Below, in pieces: positions 36,401 to 49,392 of a DNA stretch of 64,000 bases (within the stretch, counting starts at the first letter, position 1; the number at the start of each line of letters is the position of its first letter). The stretch comes from Loxodes magnus (taxonomy: Eukaryota > Ciliophora > Karyorelictea > Loxodida > Loxodidae), in assembly GCA_946699065.1 (NCBI GenBank), contig CAMPDV010000020.1:1-64000 (forward strand). The letters are read 5' to 3'. Position numbers and translations under genes: made by a program. Below the pieces are notes generated by a model that worked only from the letters and a program-made list of their open reading frames with translations, was not told the DNA's origin and did not search any database.

Positions 36401-39400
36401 AATTTACTCCTAAGATTGAGAGTAAAGTTTATTATGTTCCATTACTATAAAGGGTAAATTATTGTGTTTAACTAAATATTTTAAACTCCTCTTTGCTACA
36501 AAGCTTTAGAAATGATACTTAATTTAGTAAGATAGTAATAAAATATCTTATTCAACACTTCATATATAAATGCCTTTTATTAAGAACTCAAACCAAAACT
36601 TTGATTACTTAAGGCATTTATGACTATTAAAGTTAGATCTATCCTATTAATTCGAAAAATTTAGTTAAACAATTGTAGAAATCACTTAAAGCTGGTTACT
36701 AAAACTAGAGTTTGGTCTATCAATTAAAATCTTGAGGTTATTGCTCTAAATCTAGGAAAAGATATAAATAATAACAGAGATATATAGATATAATGGTTAT
36801 CCTTATAGAAGATTAAGCAGTAGAGATAACATAAATCTTGAGTCATAGGAGATATTATAATGTATGACTTATTTATTTCTTGCTTCTATTTCGTAATTTT
36901 AGAATACTATTATTGAGTACATTTCCATTTACTAGGTATCTATTTGGGACTTTTAACTAAAATGTTATTAATCTCATTTCTTAAAATTAATTTAACTAGA
37001 ATGTAGGTAGATTGAATATTTAAAGCTAAATATAATAAAAAGAATCAAAATAAAGGATTTTTATTAGAAGAGAAGAAGTTAATCTCCTAAAGCCAACATA
37101 AGGATAGGTTTTAACCTCAAGGAAAATGATATAAATACGCTAAGATTCTATATTATTGGTTTTATTCCAAGTGTAAGAAAACTTAAAAATTAAGGAAATA
37201 GCACAATGGTTAAATAATATGCATTCAATATCTTATATCTAAATAGCTCTATATTCTATCTTAAAGCCAATAGTTGCTTCCTGAAGCTAATATGCAAATT
37301 AAGAAAAAAAATTTAATAGAAGCTTTATATATTTATTAGCTTCCTATCTTATAGGCTTTAAAAAGATTGTTTAGATTATATTAGATATAGATAACTCTGA
37401 TAGTAATTTAGATATTATTAAAAATTAAAAATTTAAAGCAAATTAATATAAGCAGAACTTAGGAATTATTACAGAACTATTTTAAACTTTTACCCTTTAA
37501 TTATGTAAATTAAATAAAGAAAAAGGAAATAGGAGTGGGATCTTAGATTAAAATGATTTCTCTAAGTAAAATATCTATTAGCTCAAATTTAAAATAATTA
37601 AAGGCAATTATATAGAGGATTAAATATTTAATAGAAGGTTCAATTTATAGAAAACATTAATATGAAATAAGCTATTTTACAATTAATAAATTAATATAGC
37701 AAAAAATATTTCATTAATTATCAGAGAACTCTATTTAGAAATAAGATCCTTTATTCACATTTTGCTACAAAGAAGATAAATCAATTTTTGTGCTTAAAAT
37801 GGTTTTTCACTTCTAATTTCGTTTTCCTACATCTTAAGCTAAATATTTCACAGTTAATTTTAATTAATTTCTAGCAATATAAGATTTAATGCTTTTACTT
37901 AAAAATATCGAAATTCTAAAGCTACTTATTTAGAATAATTAGTTAGGCTTTTTAATTAATAAAATTTACTTCTAAATGAAGCTATGATTTATTAGACATA
38001 ATAGCAAAGAATTAAATAAGCTAGCTTTTAATATAAGAAAATAAACTTGCAAGCATTTAAAATAATGAAAATTAAAAATTATAGAATTTTTATCAATCTA
38101 GTTAGATTATTTTATAATAACTAAGGGAAATTTCTTTAGGCTTAAGTAATAATAATCTTTAATCAAGTAATAATAATAAAGAAGATTGATAAATATACTA
38201 GCAATAAAATATGATAAAAATAATAATATTATAAAGTTTAATATTTATAATTATTAAAATTTCATTCTTTACTTTTTATTTCACTTGTCAACTCTAGTGA
38301 TATAACTGTATGGCATTTATCATTAAGTTTCCTAACTATTTCCTTTATTTTTGTTTTCTTGCCTTTATTTAGTAGAATTAGATTTATATATTTGATTATT
38401 TTCTATTATATTTATCTAGTATTATTACAAGCGTAAGTTATCTTAATTTAAAATGTAATCTAAATTTTTTGATTAAAAATTTATATTTCTACATTAAGAT
38501 CTAAAGTATAAAAAAGAGGTTTATTCTCTTAACCTTACTAGTTTTAAATGTTGATAATAATTATGTAATTATCCTAGGTTCTTAAGATTATACTTAAATA
38601 GTCTAATTTATCTTCTTCAATTTAACTTTAAAGTCTTTTTATAATTTATTACTCTTTTGAAGTCTCAAATTTAAGATTTCTCTACTTTCGTTACCTTGAA
38701 AGCGTTTTTTCTTTATGATAAAAAATAAACTTTTCCTTAGATCTATTTTACAACTTCTTTTACTACTTGATGCATTATTAGTCTTGATACTCTTGCTAGG
38801 TTTTAAATTGAGATTTTAATATTTATATAAATTTTTCGTTAAAATTATCAGAATTTGACTTATGGAAGTGAAGGCTAAATTCTTGATGAAACTTTTCTGA
38901 AGAGATTGACTTAATTAGGTTATAAGAATAAACGATATGATTGTTAGTTATTTTCTTAGCTTTTTAATATATGATATCTAGTTTGAAGATATTAGTCAAT
39001 AAGAATAAAAGCATCTAAACCATGGATAAACTTAAGGGAATTCAAAAAACTAAACTTTCTACTTTATCTTTATGCTTGGTTACTTAATATTTTATACTCT
39101 TATTTTGAGTTTAATTAGAACTGCTTCTATCTTTAAATTTTTCTAAATAAGCTGACTTAATGATACTTAATATAGTAGTTTAAAGTGAAGCCTTTACTAT
39201 CATTATCGAACTACCATTATAGTAAACTTATTTCAATTGATTTAGTAACTTAATAATAATAAAGGTAAAAGGAATGGAAAATGAAAGCCTAATAACTAAT
39301 AAACTCTAATTAAAAAGAATCTTCTATTTAATCAAACTAGCTAATTTTAAGCTACTTCTAAGAGACTTTATCCTTATAATTCCATAACTGAAATAAATAT

Positions 39401-40740
39401 TAATTTTAAATGCTTTACTTTGCTTATTTTAGTCATATTCTATTATCTTTACCTTGTTTTAACTTCAAATTCCATTAAACTTTAATTCTATAAATTTCAA
39501 TATACTAATTTATTCAGAAATGCCTATACTCTAAGGCTATTATTATATTGAATCATAAAATTTCTCGCTTCACTTAAAAAAGCTGAAAACAATAAAATAA
39601 AGTGTTATAAAACAATAGCAAAAGAAAAGCTTTGAATACAATGTCTTATTTATCTAACGAAATTACTCTTAATAATAGAATTAATTAGAATAGAACACTT
39701 TTTAAAGTCCTCTAATAATTTATTGAACACCATAAACTGGCTATCTTAGCGTTATCTATTTCTATTCTTATCCAATTAAGATAACAATTATCTTAACTCT
39801 ATTCATTGTAAAATTCATTTATCATCTTCTAGTATAGTAATCAGTCTTTATTTACCTTGAGGTTTATAACTTAATGATGCTTAAGATAAAGATGAACCTT
39901 TAAGTGCGTTAGTGATAAGTAGGCGCTAAAAAGGAATTAAACAATATATTAGTTCTACTTATTTGATTTAATAGTGACTTACTAAACTATTAACTGCATT
40001 TGCCATAATAAGATTATAACTATTTCAATGAACCTATAGTTGGATAATATCAATATTTTAACTTAGTTTTGATAACAGACATAAAATGTATAGCCAGATA
40101 TTAGTAACTTGCTAGATATATGCATCATCATTTAATTCTGCTTTTTATAAAGCACCATTAAATTAAATTAGGTAAATAGGATATACGACTAGCAGTATAA
40201 GCTGGTAATGTATACATTTTTTACCTTTGGTAAATTTTTCTCACATCAGTGTAATCTACTATTCCTTTAGCTTCTGATAAAGGAAATAATAAATAGAACT
40301 ATATTATCTTCAGACTCTTTGCTTATTGAGTGTAAAATAAAGGTATTTTGTAGCGCTTGTCTAGAAGCTTAGTCATTTAGTAAGTAATCAATGAATAAAA
40401 GCTAGGAAGGATATTGGGCCTTTCTTACTTGTATAAAAGATTGATTAAAGAAGCTAAAAATTAATTAAAATATTACAAGATAAAATTTCATTCGTTCACT
40501 AAAGAGAGCCTAGTAAAAGAAAAGCTTGTATAATGAAACAAAGCTATAAAAGCAAATAAAGGATTATATAATAAAATAGTTAGTTATTAAAACCTAAAGA
40601 AGAAAGGAAGTGAGAAAGATCTTAATAAAACGTTGAAACAAGAAAATTAATTTAGTTGAAGGTTTAATTGAAACTTAAACTCATTTTATTTAACTTTCGA
40701 ATTTTATTAATTGATATACTTTAATTGAAACTTAATAAAT
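36401..40740. other. No gene recognised; longest intergenic stretch
   Basis: About 4.3 kb of AT-rich DNA with no convincing coding frame, RNA gene or repeat family. The last part is the upstream region of the guanylyl cyclase gene. Confidence 0.35.
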
Positions 40741-43700
40741 ATGCAATCGTTCAGCACCTAACAAACAAGTAGTATCAAAGTATTCGGGAAAAAGACTAGA
40801 CAGATAGTTTTACAGGAAAACTCTGAAGGAAATGAGTTTTCTAATAATAAAATTCCCTATTAAAACGATAATATTTGAAAACTCTTGCTTAGCACTTTGC
40901 TCTTCCATTTTTCGAGACTAGGCAATTTGTGGCTCATAATTAGCATAGTAATTTTATGCATTTTTGGAGAAAAAGAATTCTATTAGAATCTCTTCACTAT
41001 TATTTGCTTCTAATTTATCAACTTTTTGCTTTTATTGATGAATAATAAACGAGAGCAGAGTAAATTGACATAGATGAAGTAATAAATAAATAAGAGAAAG
41101 TCTCAAGTCTTCAAAAATAAAGGTTTCTATCCGGAAAACTGGGAAAATGTACGAGTAGGAAACGTTGTTCTGCTACTTGAAGGAGAAAAAGTTCCTTGTG
41201 ATGTTTTAATAGTGGCTACTTCAAACGATGGTTAATGCTTCATAGATACAGTGAGCATTGATGGAATGAGCAACCTAAAATTAAGAAATTCAATTTCTGA
41301 GACATAATCAATTTTAGAATCAGAATACGTAGATCAGAACATATACAAGCTTTGACATTCTGCTATTACTATAGAAGAGTAAAAGCTAGTAGGAAATATT
41401 AAAATTCATGGCTTCACTAATACTATTAACTTCAATGAAAATAATTTCGCCTTAAAAGGATGTAAATTGAGCCATACTGAATGAATAGTTGGTGTCGCTA
41501 TTTACACAGGAGAGCAAACCTAAGTCCTCTAAAATTCCAATTAGTAGAAAAAAAGAGGATATTTCGAAAAGCATTTGAATAAGTTTGTTATGACTTTGAT
41601 AATCTTATAATTTACCTTTTCTCTAATAAGTTACATCGCTATGGAAATTTGAATCTTCAAACATGATAATGCTGAAAAATTCTTCACTAATAATGATCAT
41701 CGTACATCAACTGAATTAGTTTCCTTTCTTTACGCATACTTACATATTTTCCCCATTGCTCCATACCTTATTATTGATATAATAAGAATGTTTAGCGTTA
41801 AGTATATTCAATGAGATTTGTAGTTTTGCAAAGAAGCTGGAAAAAGCTTAGTCTGTATAAATAACAACAACATATTAGAAAACCTTGGACAAATCGAGTA
41901 TGTTTTGACAGATAAGACAGGAACTATCTGTTCAACTAAGCAAAACCTAAGAGGCTTTTTATTCAAAAACAAAGTTTATTATCATAGAGAAAACATCTAA
42001 GCCAACCATGAAAACCTAGAAACTTCTAGAAATGTTCAATTTTTATTTTCTAAAGAAAACTAGAAAGACGACAACTAGGGAGATCAGATACTAGCAGACC
42101 TTTAAACAGATAAACATCTTTAGTAATTTATCGAACATTTAGCCCTGTGCCATACTATCTAAACTTCGCAGTCTAATGAAAATCAAGCTGAGATTTAGTA
42201 TAAAGGAACCTGGCCTGAGGAATATGCAATAGTATAGGCAATAAGCCAGTATGGTTTTTAACTTGTATATAACGATATGAATCTATGCAAAGTAAAAATA
42301 AATGGAGCGTTCAAATTCTACTAAATATGTGCCATTAATGATTTCACATATGAAAGATCTAGAATGTCTGTTGTTATTCAAGAAATCAGTAGAGGAGAAT
42401 ATGATGCCCAATTTAGAAGCTAATAAGAAGGAGAAATCTACAGTCCTTTAACTAGTCAGAGAAGTTTAATAAAAGATAGAGGAGCTTTACTACTTTGCAA
42501 AGGTAATATAAAAGTACTATAAAAAATATGCATTTCTGAACTTCTGACAAATGAAATGATAAACTTTAATTTCGTTGAGAAAGGAACAATTAAGTTATTT
42601 TTAGCTAGCAAAGTACTTAGTTCAATCGAGTTAAAGTAATTTAAAAAAGAACATACAAATGCGTTTGAAGCAGTCCAACAAAAATAAAAAAGATTAAATG
42701 ATTTAGCTTCGTCACTTGAAAAGGATATGAAACTTGAAGGTATAATAGTTCTTCAGCAAGAGATAGATAAATCCACTAAAGATTGTATTAAATAATTACG
42801 AAATGCAGGTATCAAAATATGAGTGACAACAGGAGATAGATGTGAATCCGCTACTGCCGCTGGTTACACTACTTAATTAATTGAATAAAATGACATTCTA
42901 CTAGAAGTCAGGAAGTAAGAAACAAGCGAGGATGCAAAATGATTAATGTTCGAGATGCTCTAAAAGCATGTGTTTTTTAAAGAGAGTCAAAGCTTAGATA
43001 AAGAATAATTTGATCAGTTATCTCCCAGTATATTCTCTCCTTCAAAAATTCCATAATATCAAAATGTTATTAATTACCTAAAAGTTCCTGCAAATCATCC
43101 TAATGCCTAACAAATTTCAGCCTCTAATTAATAATAACCTGAAAATTAAAATTTTGCCCTTCTTTCTCAATCTTTAGATTAGTAAAACTCAAACTTAAGA
43201 ATTCAAAACTAGTAATTCAGATAGCCAGACTAAGAGTTCACAAACTAAACAGAAATAAGTCAAAAAAATAGCAAAAATAATGGGAAAATTGTGCCTGATA
43301 TAAGTTTATCCCCTGGATTGAAAAGATAATCATCATTTAACCTATCGGGTAAAAATTAATAGAAGCTCAAAGTAGTTTAGTTTAATGCGAATGATTTCAA
43401 AGATTAGAAATTGCATAGTAATTAAAACTTGGTTCTATTAGTAGACGCCCAATCTTTAGATTAAATATTATAAGACTATAGAGCAGCTTAAAACTTTGCA
43501 ATGCTTGCTTTTGTGTGCAAGAGTGTTATTCTAACTTGCCTTTCACCAGATCTAAAATTTAAAATCTGTAAATTCGTATAAAAATCCTTTTCATTTTCGC
43601 CCAAAGTACTATGCATAGGAGATGGAATTAGTGACATTAAAATGTTAAGCAAAGCAGATTGCGGAGTAGCAGTCAGTAACTTCTAAAACAAATCGGCTTA

Positions 43701-46700
43701 AATAGCGGCAGATATATCGAATTTTCACTTTAGTTGGCTGGCCAAATTATTAATGGTTCATGGTTAATATACTTATTTAAGAATTTAAAAAAGCATAGAA
43801 TACTAGATGTATATTTCCTTTATGTATATTCTACCTGCCTTCTATTTCTAATTTATTACAGCCTTTAATTCCCTTTCTATCGTATGCTTTGTTTACTATG
43901 CCTTCTTTTTCTTCTTTTATACTGGAATTGTTAATTTTACATTTGGAATTTTAGAGCAAAATGCAAGTCCTGATCAAAACATGGCTAACCCACATTTTTA
44001 TAATAACCACTTTAAATACTAATTTACATAAATAAGAGTGCTTGGAAGATAACTTTCTCTAGCTGTAGTGCAATCCTTAGTAATTTTCCTTACTATCTTT
44101 TACTCTTATTCTGAAAATACAATCTAAGGTGAAAAAACTCCAACTAATGAATATTTCATTCAGCTAGTAATTGTCAACGTTTCTATTACTTCATGGATAA
44201 ACTCGATGGTGTTTGTCAAAAACTGAAGCTGCATTTTGGTGGTAGTCTGAATAAGCCTGCTAATTTGCTACATCCCTATTTAATATTTAATTCAACTTAT
44301 CCTATACGAGTAGAACTAATAACTTCTCAACATCGGGGACTTTTATAACTGGAAAACTCTATTCATAATTATATTTTGTTCTTTACTCAACTGAATCATT
44401 TTCATAGTCAGAGACTTATTGAAAAACCATTGGCGACAAAGGTTACTAATTAAAAGTAATTGCTCTGAAGATATCTAAATAGGGTACAGGATGAAGCAAT
44501 ACCAAAATCGTCTCTCAAGTGTATATTAATAGGACCAAAATTTTAGTCAGTAGAATATGTTCTTTAGTAGGGAAATTTCATATAGCATGAAGAAGTGATT
44601 TTAAGTCTTCTAGAACAAAATCCTAGAAAAAAAGTTTACTCATTATATGCAAATCAAGTTATTCGTTAGTACAAAGACTTAGTCCAAAATAATGATCAGT
44701 AATTACCTTATAATTTTTATAATTTTATCAGCTTATTGGGATGTCGACAAGATTCAATATTGACTGATCATTGCTAACATTGGCTTTTGAATTTGTTTCT
44801 ACCTTCTAAGCAAACTAAGATTTTTCGAGAGATTAATGAAGATATCATTAGTTTGGTTCTTCTTGACTTCCTTTTTAAGCTTAAACTTAATGACATTATT
44901 CTTGCATATAGAATGATATGTCATTTATATATACATTTTTGCTTTGGTGATTCATAAAATTCAATTATACTTATTTGCCTTGCTCTATTTACTCTTATCC
45001 CTTATTTATTTTTCCTTAGATGACTTTGTAGAAATAGGGAAAACTATAAAGCACAAGTAGTATTGTGAAGATTTTTGGTATTGCTTGATAGTGAAGATAG
45101 TTTCAGTTTCTTTTATCTTCATAATAGTGTTCTACAATATCTTCCAAGTAGATAAAATCGATAGAAATCTATTCATTTTCAAGCAATGTATTCAAGAATG
45201 CATGCAATAGCATCATGATATCCTATCGAAGCTTTTTCCTAGCTTTATTATGAACTAAATAAAAGAGAGGAAGGAGTTCGTTGCAGAAGAGAAAACGGAA
45301 GTTACAGTGCTGTTTTGTGACATCTATAACTTTGATGAGATAGTACAGAAATATAACCCCACTTAGTTAATTGAACTACTTAACGAAATTTAGATTTCTT
45401 TTGATAACTTATGTGAAGATCATCAAGTCAATAAAATAGAAACTGTAGGCAAAACTTATATGGCTTGTGGAGGACTCAAGTGAAAGTAAGACTAAACTAA
45501 CCATGAAGAATAAGAATATAATCATGCTGAAAAAACTTTACTACTAGCTCTCGATATGATAAGAAGAGCCAAAAGTATAATTTTGCTTGACGGTCAGAGC
45601 TTGAAAATTAAAATTGGATTACATTCAGGTCCAGTTATATAAGGTGTTGTTGGAGATCATAAGCCTTAGTTTGCATTGGTAGGTGATACAGTGAACACAG
45701 CTAGTAGAATGTGTAGTAATGTTAAGCAACCAATGAAAATAAGAATTTCGGAAATTACTTATTGAAAAGTCAAAAACTTGCCTTTTTTGAGCTTTAAGCA
45801 CGATATAATATGTGCAAAGGGAAAAGGTTGTATGGAGACATATATTGTAAGCCAGAACAAAGAAGGTTGGAAAAAGTTACTTTAAAGGAAAAGTTCAATC
45901 AAAGCCATTACCACCAAAAAATCTAAAGAAGTTAAAGAAAATCGAACCATTTAGAGGAACACCAAAAATTTATGAGAACTCTTAAAAGAAGAAATCATTT
46001 TTGAGCATGCATCAGAAAGATCTTCAGAAAGTATTATATCTGATATTCAAAAGCCAGAAAATTAGAATATCCACGAAAAATCTACGACAGATAGCAAAAC
46101 AAGCAAATGAAATGAGCCAAATTAAAGCAAAAAAGTAAAGTTTAATGAAAGTGTAGAAGAATAATAAGCAGAGACTTAAAAGTAATAGTAGTCAAAAACA
46201 ATTGATAACATCAAAACTAGACAAAAAGTATCACTTTAGAGAAAAGCCAGCTTGAGAGAAATGTCTTAGTCTAATAAATCTGAAGAATCAGGAAGTTTGA
46301 AAAGTTCATCAGAATCATAAAGTATTTCTCAATCAATATAAAACTTTGATATTTCTAAAGAGCATGAAGATCAAAGTGAAAGAGAAACTGAAGTTCTGCA
46401 TAAATAAAATAGGAGAGTTACTTTTTAAGAAAATATTCTATATAATAAAAATAATTTAATAATAGAGGAAAACCCTAAAAGCAAATAAGAGTAAAAAAAT
46501 TGGATAAACTACTAGAACTAAAAAAAGAATATTTAGTTGGACAATTAAAATCCAATAAGCAAAATGTTCTAAAAGCTAAGAAGTAGCGAAATAGATGAAA
46601 GCTAAAAATTCTAAGAAATGATTGTTTAGAAATGAAACACAATTGATAATATTTCTCAATTTATCAACTCTTAGCACGATAGGGATGCTTCATTTTAATA

Positions 46701-48420
46701 ATAAAATAGAGTTTACAGCCAATTATTTAATAACGAAAAAAGTTTATCTTTTGAAGCGCCAATTGAAGATAAAGAAGATTAAGAAGACGAAAATTAAAAG
46801 CTTTTTACAAAAAGAAGCAGAAGCATGGACGAAAATTAAATGCAAAGCTCGGAAAGTGAAGAAGCCAGTTTTTAAAGGTAGCAAAATAATTTGAATGAAC
46901 AACTATAATTTGAATTTTAAGCTAGATAATAAGAGAATAATATAGTGTTGCAAACTTTAAAGAAAAAGAAAACTTAAAATAGTTTAAACTAAAAGCAAAA
47001 GGAAAATTAGTCTTTGAATAAAGTTATTGAGATGTATTCTCTACCAAAAAATTTTTAAATTAATTAAGTTCTAGATTATCTACTAATTGAATACAATTTT
47101 GGCTTTTCTCAAAAATTTAAATGCTAACAAATACTAAAATAGCTATTAAGTCCGCAAAAAAATTCATTGAGCTAACTAGATTACGAAGATTATATGGCAG
47201 AAAAGATGGAAAAAAATTAAAATTCTGTTATTTTTGGTAATTTAGTAAGTGTTGCATTTTTGACTAGCCTTTTGTGTGTATGAAATATAGACGAAAACTT
47301 TTATGACGATTACATTAATATCGCTATATTCTAGTTCATTTTAGTGGGATTATAGCTTACGATGCTTATCATACAGTGTAAATGGAACACAAATATAAGA
47401 TATTTATTCTGACTAAATTGAATTCTTCATATAGGAGTTATTATTAGCATATTGCTAATATCAGAAAGACTACAAGTTCAAACAGCTTACATAATAAGCT
47501 TTTACTTAATCGTAATATCTTATAATTGCTAGCTCACTGTAAATCATATCTTTATTACTTTCATAATACTCTTCATTATCGAAATGATAATTTTGAGTGT
47601 TTATTTAAATAGCGAGCGATTCTTCATCCTCTTAGAAATTATGTTCTCTTGCAAGTACATTCTTTTTTTGCAGGTTTATTTAAAAGAAATCAATGAAATT
47701 AAAGCCTTCAATATTTAGAATATGCTAAGCGAAGAAATTGAAAAAACTGAAGACCTATTGAAGCATTTAATGCCAGTTCACGTTATCGAGCAACTAAAGG
47801 AAGGGTAAATAGTGGCTGAAGAAATAAAGAATGTTCCTGTAATGTTCGCAGATATTGTTGGATTTACTTCCTTTTCTTCTACTAAAACACCAGAGGAAGT
47901 TATAAGAGTTTTGAATCAGCTTTTCTCTAAGTTTGATTCTCTTTGTGCTTAAAATTATTGTTACAAGGTTTGCACGATCGGCGACTGCTATTTAGCCATT
48001 GGATATAACGGAGAAATTGACAAATCCCTAAGATAACCTGGTAACGAATTAATTAATATTGTAAACTTCGCATTTGGATTGATCGAAGCTATAGAGGAGA
48101 CAAATGAAAAAAGTAAATGCAATCTTTAAATGAGAGTGGGAATTCATATTGGAAAAATCGTAGGAGGAGTTTCGGGAACAAACATTGTTCGATATGATAT
48201 ATATGGATCAAATGTAATGATAGCCAATAAAATGGAGTCAAATGGTATTCCTGGAAAAGTAAACATCAGTGAGCAAGCAAGAAATGCACTTTAAAAATGT
48301 GCTCAAGGTCGATTTGCTTTTGATTATAATCAAAAAGTTGAAGTAAACCTTACCAGGAAAAATAAGAAGTTTGTGAAAGAAATAGACAGTTACTTTATTA
48401 AGAGAATCGATGAGTGCTGA
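40741..48420 (+). CDS. P4-ATPase/guanylyl cyclase fusion protein
   Basis: One uninterrupted 2,559-codon frame ending at TGA. The N-terminal half is a flippase-like P-type ATPase: DKTGT with phosphorylatable D391, KIWVTTGDR (about 692-700), GDGISD (961-966) and ten-helix topology. The actuator loop reads DGMS (174-177) where flippases have DGET, so the dephosphorylation Glu is missing. The C-terminal half has two six-helix blocks, each followed by a cyclase domain. C1 has D1527, E1567 (guanine-type) and the N1652/R1656 pair in VNTASRM, but Lys1571 where the second metal Asp should be. C2 has both metal Asp (D2371, D2415) but Met/Lys at the N/R sites. This complementary, inverted arrangement matches ciliate and apicomplexan guanylyl cyclases. 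A low-complexity linker of about 400 residues separates the halves. Confidence 0.95.
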
Positions 48421-49392
48421 AATCATTTTACTTTAATTATTTATAAAGTTTAATTTATACTATTATGCTTTTCTTTTTAATAACTTAATCCTTTCCTATA
48501 TTTTAGACTCCAGTGCATTACACTATAATTAAGTTAATTTATAATTCTAGCTAAGATAAAATTAAGACAACTAAGCTAGAGTCTAAATATGATTTAAGTT
48601 AATAATTAGTTTATTTCTAAAGCAATTTTTAGATTTAGAGCATAAAATCTAAAATTATTTAGCAAAATCTATCTAAAATTATTCAATTTTTTGAGAACAA
48701 TAATTTTAGAAATAAAGTTGGAATATCATGTAAATTAAGCTATTAAGAAAATAAAATCTTTTAGCAGTTTGACATTTTTGAATGAAATTTTGAATTATTT
48801 AAATTTTAGTTTCCTGATTTTTATAAATCTTTTATTTAAATTATATTCAAACTGATGTTTGATTAGATATCTTCATTCTTATTATTAATATACTCTGTAT
48901 TTTTTAGTTTTATATTTAGTAGTCTTGCTTTTGGGATTCTCTTTTCTTGGTTTTTCTTTTATGCTTTATCATTTTAATTTCAAAACTCATTTAGCCAAGT
49001 AAAGAGCGTCTTTAAAGGAAATGAATCAAGTAATTTAATCATTATTTTTAATCAATTTTAATAATATAAGCAAGAAAGGTAAGGCTTAAAGTCTAAACCA
49101 CTTAATTTGATATAATCTCTATTCTATTAAGAGTTAATTCTTACTTGCTACTTCCCATTCTTTTTCCTTGCTCTTTTGCTTCTAGCTAGTTAATGCATTT
49201 TAGTTATGTTATTGTTAAGATTTAATATTTCAGTCTTTTAAGAAATGCTGTAGATTAAGTATTTCTTATAAAAGCGTAAAATATTGCTAGATTCTAATTA
49301 AGGAAATATTTTAATAGGGTGGAGTTTCTTTAAAGGAAGAAATTTTTAAAGTTAATATATTAGAAAACATTTTCAATATTTATATCCTTGCT
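48421..49392. other. No gene recognised
   Basis: Convergent intergenic spacer between the 3' ends of the guanylyl cyclase gene (plus) and the SPAG17-like gene (minus). AT-rich, no coding frame. Confidence 0.45.

Noticed and set aside
46622..46894. Plus-strand 90-codon ORF
   Set aside because: Out-of-frame shadow inside the guanylyl cyclase gene, whose own frame is continuous through this region.
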